Below, in pieces: positions 53,470 to 61,644 of a DNA stretch of 64,000 bases (the stretch's first letter is position 1; each line of letters opens with the position of its first letter). Origin of the DNA: an uncultured SAR86 cluster bacterium (GTDB lineage Bacteria; Pseudomonadota; Gammaproteobacteria; Magnimaribacterales; AG-339-G14); NCBI GenBank assembly GCA_902561325.1, contig CACEOL010000001.1, positions 62,001-126,000 of the forward strand, read 5' to 3'. The notes under the pieces were generated by a model that ran no database searches, had not been told where the DNA came from, and was given only the letters and a program-made list of their open reading frames with translations. The position numbers and the translations under genes were made by a program.

Positions 53470-54012
53470 TTGCTTGTTTGTAAAAACTGTATCTAACTTT
53501 AAGTCGTAGTCTTCAAGTTTCAATTTTTTTATGAATTGAAACTCATAAGCTAAGCCAATAAATTCTGGTTGGGAGACTCTTGAAAAAGTTTTGTCATAGA
53601 ATCCTCCTCCGAAACCCAATCTTTGAAAGTTTTTATTGAAAGCTCTTAGAGGAACAATAACCGCATTCAATTCCTCTAACTGAATAGTTTCTTCGCTGAT
53701 AGGCTCAAGAATATTTAAAGAATTTTTTCTAAATTGAGTTTTTTTATTACAAAGTGCAAATTCCAATATGTTGCTGATGGGGTTGATTTTTGGAAGGTAA
53801 AAATGAGTTTTGGAATTGATAAGAAATTTATTTATTTTCTCAGTTGAAACTTCATAAGGCAAAGACATATAGCTAGCAACATGTGAAAAATTTTTTTTCT
53901 CTAAATGATTTTTTATAAAATCTAAATGGACTTTTTCTTGGCGACTTTTGGAAGAAACAGTTAGGCTTTTGAAGCCTTTTGAAATTAAATCTCTTGCTTC
54001 GGTTTTATTCAT
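53461..54012 (-). CDS. 5-formyltetrahydrofolate cyclo-ligase (YgfA)
   Basis: Converts 5-formyl-THF to methenyl-THF with ATP. The family hallmarks are the basic N-terminal region, YMSLPYEVST (nucleotide-side loop) and the C-terminal signature VIVPLRAFNKNFQRLGFGGGFYDKTF with the GGGxYD core. Length is 183 aa. It lies directly downstream of the 6S RNA candidate, as ygfA does in E. coli, and probably shares its transcript. Confidence 0.9.
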   Translation of the reverse strand: MNKTEARDLISKGFKSLTVSSKSRQEKVHLDFIKNHLEKKNFSHVASYMSLPYEVSTEKINKFLINSKTHFYLPKINPISNILEFALCNKKTQFRKNSLNILEPISEETIQLEELNAVIVPLRAFNKNFQRLGFGGGFYDKTFSRVSQPEFIGLAYEFQFIKKLKLEDYDLKLDTVFTNKQLL

Positions 54013-54018
54013 ATTTAA

Positions 54019-54193
54019 GAGAGCTTCCCAAGTTATCGCCGTTAAATAAAACCCGAACCGTAAAGTTCAGGTCGGGAAGAATCACCATCTATCAGGCTGC
54101 CCTAAGGGCGCTCAACAAGAGAAGTATCAAATTCCCTATTTATTTTGCATCGGCTCGAAGTGTTATATAACAAGCAAATAAGCCAGGAAGCAT
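54019..54193 (-). ncRNA. ssrS: 6S RNA (candidate)
   Basis: The zapA-cyclo-ligase interval is where Gammaproteobacteria keep 6S RNA. The minus strand from about 54193 can fold into one long hairpin-like molecule: the ends GCTTCC and GGAAGC pair, and near the 5' third CGAGCCGAT matches the conserved GAGCCGATA of E. coli 6S. About 175 nt, close to E. coli's 184. An extended -10 lies just upstream, next to the zapA stop. 6S RNA binds sigma70 polymerase and damps transcription in stationary phase. Ends are estimated. Confidence 0.78.
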
Positions 54194-54199
54194 AGAAAA

Positions 54200-54208
54200 A
54201 TTATAGCA
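54200..54208 (-). promoter_or_regulatory. extended -10 promoter for 6S RNA
   Basis: TGCTATAAT on the minus strand, an extended -10 with perfect TATAAT, lies immediately after the zapA stop and about 7 bases before the predicted 6S 5' end. No strong -35 is seen, which extended -10 promoters can tolerate. Confidence 0.6.
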
Positions 54209-54213
54209 ATATT

Positions 54214-54582
54214 TTAAAGCTTGGATAATTCAGAAATCTCGTCGACTAGCTTGAGGCTTAAATTTTCTTCTTCAGCTGCATCAGCCTTTTCTTCTGAAAT
54301 ATTTGTAGCTGATTTTTCATCTGTCGTTTCTGTTGATACGTCGTTTGCCTCGGTTGTAGAAGCTCCTTCGTTTGAGAGGAATTCATTTACTACATCAAGA
54401 CCTGCTAATACCGCGACTTTTTCAATTGGAAGATTTCTTGTTTTCCGTTTGATGGATTTGATTCGCTTATCCAAAATTTCCCCAGCTTCGATTAAAGTGG
54501 ATTGTTCCTCAGGAGGACAATATAACTGATACTCGATACCTGCTATTTTAAGGGTTACTATGTCTTGATCGTCTTCACTCAT
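54214..54582 (-). CDS. zapA: cell division protein ZapA
   Basis: FtsZ-ring crosslinker. The N-terminal VTLKIAGIEYQLYCPPEEQSTLIEAGEILDKRI region is the conserved globular head; LPIEKVAVLAGLDVVNEFL is the dimerising helix. The protein (122 aa) then has an acidic, Ser/Thr-rich stretch and a final helix. It starts 4 bases inside the upstream coiled-coil gene (ATGA) and is followed by 6S RNA, as in other Gammaproteobacteria. Confidence 0.92.
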   Translation of the reverse strand: MSEDDQDIVTLKIAGIEYQLYCPPEEQSTLIEAGEILDKRIKSIKRKTRNLPIEKVAVLAGLDVVNEFLSNEGASTTEANDVSTETTDEKSATNISEEKADAAEEENLSLKLVDEISELSKL

Positions 54583-54767
54583 ATAGCTTCTAATTTTGAA
54601 ATCAATATTTCTAACTTATTTCTTGATAATTCTATATTATCTTTTAGTCGATTATTCTCTTTTTTAAGTCTTAAATTTTTGTTTCTCAAATCTTTATTTG
54701 CCTCTCTAAGCTTTTTAGATAATTCTAGGAGTTCCTTAAGATTTTTCTCTAATTCCTTCTGCGACAC
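54579..54767 (-). CDS. small coiled-coil protein upstream of zapA (ZapB/TIGR02449-like)
   Basis: A 62-aa protein, nearly all one amphipathic helix with leucine heptads and many Lys/Glu (LEKNLKELLELSKKLREANK). Small coiled-coil proteins precede zapA in many Gammaproteobacteria, and the stop/start overlap ATGA shows coupling. I take it as real rather than the overlapping plus-strand ORF at 54565. A role in division with ZapA is inferred from position only. Confidence 0.75.
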   Translation of the reverse strand: MSQKELEKNLKELLELSKKLREANKDLRNKNLRLKKENNRLKDNIELSRNKLEILISKLEAI

Positions 54768-54834
54768 AGATATTATTTTATTCTTATATCAATAACGTTT
54801 CTATAAAGACTTTATATTGAAGTAAAATCCTCAT

Positions 54835-56115
54835 ATGGATATTTTTCTAGAAAGAAGAAGAAAATTAGCTGATTTGTTGCCTGATGGCTCAGTCACAGTC
54901 ATTCATTCAGCCAATCAAAAGATTAGAAATGGCGATACTGACTACTCCTTCAGACAAGATAGCGATTTTTTGTATTTGACCAACTTCAACGAAGCCGATG
55001 CTGCCTTAATTATTGAAAAAAAAGGGAATACAATTTTTCATTTGTTCTGTGCGGAAAAAGACGAAGTAAGAGAAAAATGGGAAGGACCTCGGTTGGGCCC
55101 TAAAAATGTATCTCAGCTGGGTTTTGATAGCGGTTATAAAATAGATGATCTTATTTTAAAAACTACAGAATTTCTAGCTGGAGCAGACCATTTATTTTGT
55201 CAAAACAAAAGTCAAAAAAAATTATTCTTTGCCTTAAATAAAGGGCTGAAAAGCCAAAAAATCAACTTTGACTTAAATCCAAAAAATATTAAGAATGTTG
55301 ATTCATTTATACACGAATTAAGACTCTTAAAATCTAGCGAAGAAATCAGTATTATTCAAAAAGCATGTGATATCTCATCTTCTGCACATGAAAGAGCAAT
55401 GAAAGCTGTAAAACCGGAGATGTATGAATATCAACTTGAAGCAGAATATCTACATGAATTTATGGTCAATGGAGCAAAGGAGTGTGCTTATCCTTCAATT
55501 GTTGGAGGAGGAGAAAATGCGTGCATTCTTCATTACAGCAAGAATACAGATTTGCTTAAGGACGGCGATTTAGTTCTGGTCGATGCAGGATGCGAATATA
55601 GGGGCTACGCGAGCGATATCACTAGGACCTTTCCTGTGAATGGAAAATTTTCGTCAGAACAGAAACTTATCTACGAAATTGTTTTGGAGTCTCAAAAACA
55701 ATCTATTGAAAGCATTTCAGAAAAATCCAATCCTCTTGAAACGCATAAAAAATCTTTAGAAGTAATTGTTGAAGGGTTACTAAGCATAGGTTTGTTAAAA
55801 GGCTCTAAAGAAGAAGTCATTGAAACTCAATCCTATTCAAAGTTCTACATGCACCGCGTCGGTCATTGGTTAGGCCTTGATGTGCATGATGTCGGTGGTT
55901 ATGAAAAAGATGGCAAGGTAAGGTCTTATGAAAATGGGATGATTACCACTATCGAACCAGGAATCTACATCAGTAAAGAAGAAAATGTGCCTGATAAATT
56001 TAAAGGAATTGGAATAAGAATCGAAGATGATGTGCTGGTTGAAAATAATCAACCTAAAGTTCTTAGTTCGGCCATTAAAGAGCTTGATGATATTCAACAA
56101 CTTATGGCGAGTTAA
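54835..56115 (+). CDS. pepP: Xaa-Pro aminopeptidase
   Basis: Metallopeptidase that removes N-terminal residues before proline. The creatinase-like N-terminal domain (RRRKLADLLPDGSVTVIHS, DFLYLTNFNE) is followed by the pita-bread catalytic domain with metal ligands in LVDAGCEYRGYASDITRTFP, HRVGHWLGLDVHDVG and TTIEPGIY, plus IRIEDDVLV. Length is 426 aa. A TAAAAT ends six bases before the ATG. ubiH starts at its stop (TAATG), the conserved pepP-ubiH pair. Confidence 0.94.
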   Translation: MDIFLERRRKLADLLPDGSVTVIHSANQKIRNGDTDYSFRQDSDFLYLTNFNEADAALIIEKKGNTIFHLFCAEKDEVREKWEGPRLGPKNVSQLGFDSGYKIDDLILKTTEFLAGADHLFCQNKSQKKLFFALNKGLKSQKINFDLNPKNIKNVDSFIHELRLLKSSEEISIIQKACDISSSAHERAMKAVKPEMYEYQLEAEYLHEFMVNGAKECAYPSIVGGGENACILHYSKNTDLLKDGDLVLVDAGCEYRGYASDITRTFPVNGKFSSEQKLIYEIVLESQKQSIESISEKSNPLETHKKSLEVIVEGLLSIGLLKGSKEEVIETQSYSKFYMHRVGHWLGLDVHDVGGYEKDGKVRSYENGMITTIEPGIYISKEENVPDKFKGIGIRIEDDVLVENNQPKVLSSAIKELDDIQQLMAS

Positions 56116-57248
56116 TGAAATATGATGTCCTCATTGTTGGTGCTGGCGTAACGGGTGCCCTTCTTTTTCTTGCGTTGAAGAATAAAAATATAAATGTTGG
56201 TCTAATAGATGGCCGCGATGAAGCGCCGAATAGTTACCGCCATCTATCATTGAATAATAAGAGTATGTCATTCCTTAAAGAGCTAGATGCATGGAATGTC
56301 ATAAGTAAAACTGCTTTTGAATACAACCAGATAAAGGTTTGGGATCAAGAAGGCACTGGATTCATAGATTTTAACGTGAATGAGCTAGAAAAAAATATTC
56401 CAAATATAGGCTTCATAGTCAAAGAAGGAGAAATTCAAAATTCTCTGTTATCTCTTGTTTCCGATTCAAAAGATCTTTTGTGGAGTTGTAATTTAGAAAA
56501 AATAGAAAAAATTAATGGAGATATTCATTGCGATACATCAAAGGGAAAGTTGGAGGCAAAAATTTTAATAGGTGCAGATGGCATTCAATCAAGTGTAAGA
56601 AATCTTTCTTCGATTTCTTCAAGGACTTGGAGTTACAACCAAACGGCAATAGTTGCCAACTTTTCTGTAGCCCAAACAGACCCATGCATTAGACAAACTT
56701 TCACCTCCGTGGGACCGCTAGCTTTACTGCCAATGAATGAGACTGAACTCACCATGATATGGTCCATTGACGATACCAAGGCATATGATTACTTGGATAT
56801 GAATGAGGATGACTTTATAGATGAAATTCATCAATCTTTCGGGGAAAAACTTCCTGAAATAAAATTCTCAGCCAAAAGACAGTCATTTCCTCTAAAACAC
56901 CTTTCTGCAAAAACTTTTGCCAGAGAAAATGTTTTTCTTGTGGGAGATGCGGCCCACCATATTCATCCGTTAGCAGGATTGGGATTAAACGCAGGAATCG
57001 GTGATGTGAAATCTTTAACAGATTTAATTAGTCCTGATAGTTTGCATCAAGTTAAACAAATTGAAGATAAATACAACCGACAAAGAATTCCAATTAATTT
57101 AGCCTTAGCAGCTGCTATGGAAGCCTTCAAAAGAGGTTTCGAACAAAAAAATATCTGGATAAGACTCATCAGAAATCATGCCTTTAGTCTTACAAATAAA
57201 CTCACTTTTCTAAAAAATAAATTTATTGAGCTTGCTACCGAGCTTTAA
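56115..57248 (+). CDS. ubiH: UbiH/UbiI-family FAD-dependent ubiquinone hydroxylase
   Basis: Class A flavoprotein monooxygenase for a ring hydroxylation of ubiquinone. It has the FAD dinucleotide loop YDVLIVGAGVTGALL, the DG motif IGADGIQSSVR and the second FAD site LVGDAAHHIHPLAGLGLNAGIGD. Length is 377 aa. Position after pepP favours UbiH, but UbiI or UbiF cannot be ruled out and one enzyme may serve several positions. The stop shares TTAA with the convergent hemG. Confidence 0.85.
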   Translation: MKYDVLIVGAGVTGALLFLALKNKNINVGLIDGRDEAPNSYRHLSLNNKSMSFLKELDAWNVISKTAFEYNQIKVWDQEGTGFIDFNVNELEKNIPNIGFIVKEGEIQNSLLSLVSDSKDLLWSCNLEKIEKINGDIHCDTSKGKLEAKILIGADGIQSSVRNLSSISSRTWSYNQTAIVANFSVAQTDPCIRQTFTSVGPLALLPMNETELTMIWSIDDTKAYDYLDMNEDDFIDEIHQSFGEKLPEIKFSAKRQSFPLKHLSAKTFARENVFLVGDAAHHIHPLAGLGLNAGIGDVKSLTDLISPDSLHQVKQIEDKYNRQRIPINLALAAAMEAFKRGFEQKNIWIRLIRNHAFSLTNKLTFLKNKFIELATEL

Positions 57249-57769
57249 TTTTTAATTAATGATTTAGAAAAATCCTCTACTCTCTTCCAGTCGGTAAATT
57301 CAAACCTAGCCTTGGCATTAGTGGGGCCATTGGTAATCCACATTATTAATCTAATCATAAATCTATCGAAAAAATTATAAGTTGGGTAATCAACAACTCC
57401 AGCAAAAACATCCATTTTGTTCGGTTTCCATTTTGTTGCTTTGAGAAATTTTGCAACATAGGGATTCGTATCGGGAGTATTTTTTTCTGGCTTTCTAGCA
57501 ACTACATTTACACTAAAGAAAGCATTTTCTTTGCTTGAAAGCTCATCAAGGTTTTTATCAATAAACTCGAAAAGTTCTTTTCGATAGTTACCATATCTGA
57601 TGCTGGCACCGATAATAATTTGTTGATAATTTTTTAAGCTAAGCGATTGAGCATCAAATAATGAAGTTAGGTCAACGTTTGCGTGATGCTTGATATGTTC
57701 GGCAATTTTGCTCGAAATTTTTTGAGTGTGGCCATCTACAGAAGAATATATTACAAGAGTATTTCTCAT
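57245..57769 (-). CDS. hemG: menaquinone/quinone-dependent protoporphyrinogen IX dehydrogenase
   Basis: Oxidises protoporphyrinogen IX to protoporphyrin IX. It is a flavodoxin-fold protein of 174 aa closely like E. coli HemG: TLVIYSSVDGHTQKIS (FMN phosphate loop), IIIGASIRYGNYRKE, FFSVNVVARKPEKNTPDTN and YNFFDRFMIRLIMW. Electrons would pass to the quinone pool. It lies one base after hemF and closes the heme operon. Confidence 0.93.
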   Translation of the reverse strand: MRNTLVIYSSVDGHTQKISSKIAEHIKHHANVDLTSLFDAQSLSLKNYQQIIIGASIRYGNYRKELFEFIDKNLDELSSKENAFFSVNVVARKPEKNTPDTNPYVAKFLKATKWKPNKMDVFAGVVDYPTYNFFDRFMIRLIMWITNGPTNAKARFEFTDWKRVEDFSKSLIKN

Positions 57770-57770
57770 C

Positions 57771-58589
57771 TTATTTCCACTTCGCTGAAGGCGGCATAGA
57801 CATTAAGATAGCTTCTGTAGATCCTCCTGTTTTTAAACCAAACAAAGTACCCCTATCCCAAATCAAATTGAATTCGACATAGCGTCCTCTTTTGATTAGT
57901 TGTTGTTCTTTTTCTTCTTCAGTCCAGTCTAAGTCTTTTTTGTTAGATACAGTTTCTTTAATAATATTCAGAGTGGTTGAACCAAGCTCTTTTACAAAAT
58001 CAAAATCGTCTTCCCAGTTTCCGGTATTCAAATGATCAAAAAAAATGCCGCCAACTCCTCTGGGTTCATCTCGGTGTGCAAGATAGAAATATTCGTCACA
58101 ATTTTTTTTAAAATCCGAGTAATATTTATCGTCTGATTTATCACACGCTTCTTTTAATTTGGCGTGAAAAAGTTCGGTTTCTATATCGTCTGGAATTGAT
58201 GGAGTCATATCTGTTCCACCTCCAAACCAATTTTCACCAGTAGATAAAAATCTCGTATTGAAATGAAAAGCCGGCACCTTGGGTGATTGCATATGAGCAA
58301 CCAAACTGATTCCAGAAGCCCAATACTTAGCAGATTTTTCTGTTCCTTTGATTTGAGATTTAAAATCATCAGAAAATTCACCCGCAACAGTTGAAATATT
58401 TACCCCAACCTTTTCAAACACCTCGCCTTTTAGAATGCTTATTTCGCCACCGCCAGAACCTTTATGATTCCATTTTTTTCTTTCAAACTTTCCGCCATCT
58501 AATTCTTCAAAGGCAGCGCAAAAATTATCTCTCAAAGATCTAAACCATTGAGATGCTAAATCTTTTTTTTCATCTAAACTGCTGGTCAT
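57771..58589 (-). CDS. hemF: oxygen-dependent coproporphyrinogen III oxidase
   Basis: Uses O2 to decarboxylate coproporphyrinogen III to protoporphyrinogen IX. Conserved blocks include WFGGGTDMTP, YFYLAHRDEPRGVGGIFFD and the C-terminal EFNLIWDRGTLFGLKTGGSTEAILMSMP. Length is 272 aa. The start overlaps the hemH stop by 4 bases. Use of the aerobic enzyme fits an organism of oxygenated water; no hemN is seen in the window. Confidence 0.95.
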   Translation of the reverse strand: MTSSLDEKKDLASQWFRSLRDNFCAAFEELDGGKFERKKWNHKGSGGGEISILKGEVFEKVGVNISTVAGEFSDDFKSQIKGTEKSAKYWASGISLVAHMQSPKVPAFHFNTRFLSTGENWFGGGTDMTPSIPDDIETELFHAKLKEACDKSDDKYYSDFKKNCDEYFYLAHRDEPRGVGGIFFDHLNTGNWEDDFDFVKELGSTTLNIIKETVSNKKDLDWTEEEKEQQLIKRGRYVEFNLIWDRGTLFGLKTGGSTEAILMSMPPSAKWK

Positions 58590-59602
58590 AGTTGGGATAT
58601 TTTATTTGCAATTAAATTATTGATGGCTTCTACATGCTCGTCATTATCATTTAAGCAAGCTATGTAATGAAAAGCTTCACCTCCAGAATCCAAGAATATT
58701 TCTTTATTCTCTTCATCGATTTCTTCTATGGTTTCTAAACAATCCATACTAAACCCTGGCGATAAAATTAAGATATTCTTTACTCCCTCTTTGGGTAATT
58801 TTTCCATCAGTTCACTTGTATAGGGTTTTAACCACTCTCTTCCAGCAGCTGCTAATCTCGATTGAAAACTAGTAATGTATTGATTTTCTTCAAGCCCTAA
58901 AGCTTCTGCAACTAAGCGAGAAGTCTTCTTACAAAAACAATGGTAAGGGTCTCCTTCTTCAAAATATTTTTTTGGAATGCCGTGATAAGAAAAAACTACC
59001 TTGTCCTGTTTTCCATAAAATTCATGAGTTTTAATTGTGTTAGCTAATGAATTTATATACTCAGAATTGTCATGGTAGCCGCTCACAAAATGCAAACTAG
59101 GAACCCATCTCCATCTTGAAAGAATTGCGCTCACCTTATCGAATATTGTTGCAGCAGTTACTGCAGAATATTGGGGAAACAAAGGTAGGAGTAGAATTTT
59201 ACGACAATTTTTCTCCTTCAAATTCAATAAAGCTTTTTCAAGGCTTGGATTTCCATAGCGCATGGCTAATTCAAATTCTATAGATTCATAATTTTCATTC
59301 AGGTTTTTTATCTTGCTTAAAAATCTCTTTGAGTAAACCAGCAACGGCGAGCCTTCTTCAAGCCATACTGATTTATAAAGTGCTGCTGATTTTCTAGGTC
59401 TAAAAGGCAAAATAAAGAGATTAAGTACCAACCACCAGATTATTTTTGGTACTTCTATGACTCTCGTATCTGATAAAAATTCTCTAAGGTATTTTCTTAC
59501 ATCTTTTGTAGAGTAACTATCTGGCGAACCAAGATTACAGATAATTACACCAACTTTTTGTTTATCTTCGTGAGAAAAATTCTCTTCTCCTAAAAAACTC
59601 AT
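58586..59602 (-). CDS. hemH: ferrochelatase
   Basis: Inserts Fe2+ into protoporphyrin IX, the last step to protoheme. GVIICNLGSPDSYSTKDVRKYL opens the protein; the catalytic histidine is in VVFSYHGIPKKYFEEGDPYH, and SFQSRLAAAGREWLKPYT and LSPGFSMDCLETIEEI are family signatures. Length is 338 aa. It overlaps hemE by 4 bases upstream and hemF by 4 bases downstream. Confidence 0.95.
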   Translation of the reverse strand: MSFLGEENFSHEDKQKVGVIICNLGSPDSYSTKDVRKYLREFLSDTRVIEVPKIIWWLVLNLFILPFRPRKSAALYKSVWLEEGSPLLVYSKRFLSKIKNLNENYESIEFELAMRYGNPSLEKALLNLKEKNCRKILLLPLFPQYSAVTAATIFDKVSAILSRWRWVPSLHFVSGYHDNSEYINSLANTIKTHEFYGKQDKVVFSYHGIPKKYFEEGDPYHCFCKKTSRLVAEALGLEENQYITSFQSRLAAAGREWLKPYTSELMEKLPKEGVKNILILSPGFSMDCLETIEEIDEENKEIFLDSGGEAFHYIACLNDNDEHVEAINNLIANKISQL

Positions 59603-60618
59603 AAATAAGACCTTACTTTTTTTACAAAATGTTTAACATTTTCTTGGGGTGTGGTCTTTATAACACCATGGCCTAAACCACATACCCATCCTTTTCTATC
59701 CTCTATTGAAAGAGAGGAAATATCTTCTAAAAACAAATTTAAAGCTTTATCGAATTCGTTGAAATCCTGAGTAATGATTTTTTCACTGAAATTACCTTGG
59801 ATGAATCCATCTTTCCTTTTTGCAAAAATATCTTGAATGCTGACATTTGAATCTACCCCAATTCCTGCAAAAGGAACTTCGAAGCTATCAGATGCATCAA
59901 AGATATCATCATAAGAAACGCCATCTTTTGCATAGTAACCAACTTGATTTGGAAAAGACTTTACCAACTCACTTAAAATTTTATTGAGGTAAATAGATAA
60001 ATCATCTTTAGCAAGCTGGTGAGCACAAGAATCAAAAATCATTACCACTTCAGCTCCAGCCTGCAATTGCAAAGAAATATTTTTATGTAAAAGAGGAAAG
60101 ATATACTCTTCCAAAATTGCCCATTGGTATCCCTCAATTTTTTCTAGCTTGTCTAATTTGTTAGTCGCTGAAGCAAAAGATAACAATGTCCATGGTCCGC
60201 CAATAAAGCCAATCATGGACTTATCTTCTGGAAGCAGTTCCATCGTTCTTTCTATTGCCTCCCCTTGGAATTCCAAAGAAGCAATGGGATTTTTATTGAT
60301 AAGAATTCTAGAGGCATTTTCCTCAGATAGATGTTCTTTAAATATTGGGCCAGGATCGTAAATCAAATCCATGCCCAAAGACTCCAAAGGAAAAAGAATA
60401 TCGCTGAATAAAATAGCTACATCAAAATCAAATTCTTCTATCGGACCCAAAGCAGTTTGTGCTGACAAGGCTGGATTTTTACAAAGTTCAACGAAGGAGT
60501 GAGATTTCTTAAGATTTTGATAATGATTATGATATCTGCCAGCTTGACGCATAAACCATATTGGCGGAATTTCCTGAGGAACCCGATTCAAAGCATTTTG
60601 AAACCTGGTGTTACGCAT
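59599..60618 (-). CDS. hemE: uroporphyrinogen III decarboxylase
   Basis: Decarboxylates four acetate arms of uroporphyrinogen III. PPIWFMRQAGRYHNHYQNLK is the signature with substrate arginines, FDVAILFSDIL carries the catalytic aspartate region, and GFIGGPWTLLSF follows. The ORF track starts at 60672 inside hemB; the ATG at 60618 (MRNTRFQNAL) matches the family start and leaves an 8-bp gap after hemB, giving 339 aa. Confidence 0.95.
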   Translation of the reverse strand: MRNTRFQNALNRVPQEIPPIWFMRQAGRYHNHYQNLKKSHSFVELCKNPALSAQTALGPIEEFDFDVAILFSDILFPLESLGMDLIYDPGPIFKEHLSEENASRILINKNPIASLEFQGEAIERTMELLPEDKSMIGFIGGPWTLLSFASATNKLDKLEKIEGYQWAILEEYIFPLLHKNISLQLQAGAEVVMIFDSCAHQLAKDDLSIYLNKILSELVKSFPNQVGYYAKDGVSYDDIFDASDSFEVPFAGIGVDSNVSIQDIFAKRKDGFIQGNFSEKIITQDFNEFDKALNLFLEDISSLSIEDRKGWVCGLGHGVIKTTPQENVKHFVKKVRSYL

Positions 60619-60626
60619 ATAAGAAA

Positions 60627-61622
60627 TTATAGATTTTTTGCTATCTCTTTTGCGGCATAAGTTAAGATGCAATCCGCACCAGCTCTCTTAAATGAAAGAA
60701 GCGATTCAAATATTACTTCCTCACTGAGCCAGTTTTTTTCAACTGCTGCCTTCAACATAGCGTATTCACCGCTTACTTGATAAACAAAGGTTGGCATTTG
60801 AAATTTCTCTTTAACTGCCTTTACTACGTCAAGATAAGGCATACCTGGTTTTACCATAACAATGTCAGCTCCTTCATTTATATCCAAAGCTACTTCATGC
60901 AGAGCTTCATTAATATTTGCTATAGCCATTTGATAAGTATCTTTTGTTTTATTCCCAAAAAATTTTGCAGATTCTACTGCTTCTTTAAAAGGACCATAAA
61001 ATTTTGAACTGTATTTTGCTGAGTAAGCTAGGATTATAGTATTTTTATAATCCTTTTCTTCTAAGATTTTTCTTATAGAGCCAATTCTGCCGTCCATCAT
61101 GTCAGATGGGGCAATGATGTCAGTTCCTGCTTGAGCTAACTTTAAAGCTTGATCTTCCAGAACTTTAAGTGTCTCATCGTTATCAACATCACCGTCTGAA
61201 TTTAATACGCCATCATGACCATGAGTTGTATAAGGATCTAAAGCTACGTCAGCAATAACTAGAATTTCCGGAAAATTTTGTTTTATTTTTTTTATGACAT
61301 TATTAAGAAAATTATTTTCATTTACTGCCTCGAAACCTTTCTCGTCTTTCTTGTCTTCATCGATCACAGGAAAAATTGCTACCGCTTTGATACCTAAACT
61401 GACAAGCTCTTCGATTTCTTTGAGAATACTAGTTTCTGAGTGTCTAAAAATTCCAACTAGAGATTCTATTTCTTCTTTTTCTTTTATGGATTCCTTAACA
61501 AAAATTGGTTGAATTAAATCATCAGTGGACAATTTATTTTCTGCCACAAGATCTCTAATCGATTTATTCGATCTCAATCTTCTGAGTCTAGAAAGAGGAT
61601 ATTTTCTTTTAAAATTTGCCAT
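60627..61622 (-). CDS. hemB: delta-aminolevulinic acid dehydratase (porphobilinogen synthase)
   Basis: Condenses two ALA to porphobilinogen. The Schiff-base lysines are in IILAYSAKYSSKFYGPFKEA and DIVMVKPGMPYLDVV; TDIIAPSDMMDGRIGSIR and VYQVSGEYAMLKAA are also conserved. ALDPYTTHGHDGVL stands where zinc-dependent forms have cysteines, so this is a zinc-independent (Mg-type) enzyme. Length is 331 aa. It sits 22 bp after hemC. Confidence 0.95.
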   Translation of the reverse strand: MANFKRKYPLSRLRRLRSNKSIRDLVAENKLSTDDLIQPIFVKESIKEKEEIESLVGIFRHSETSILKEIEELVSLGIKAVAIFPVIDEDKKDEKGFEAVNENNFLNNVIKKIKQNFPEILVIADVALDPYTTHGHDGVLNSDGDVDNDETLKVLEDQALKLAQAGTDIIAPSDMMDGRIGSIRKILEEKDYKNTIILAYSAKYSSKFYGPFKEAVESAKFFGNKTKDTYQMAIANINEALHEVALDINEGADIVMVKPGMPYLDVVKAVKEKFQMPTFVYQVSGEYAMLKAAVEKNWLSEEVIFESLLSFKRAGADCILTYAAKEIAKNL

Positions 61623-61644
61623 ATCAAGTAAACAGGTGCGTAGC

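Noticed and set aside
54565-54795. Plus-strand ORF of 76 aa rich in Phe/Leu/Ser
   Set aside because: It is antisense to the coiled-coil gene upstream of zapA, whose overlap with zapA and heptad pattern are far better supported.
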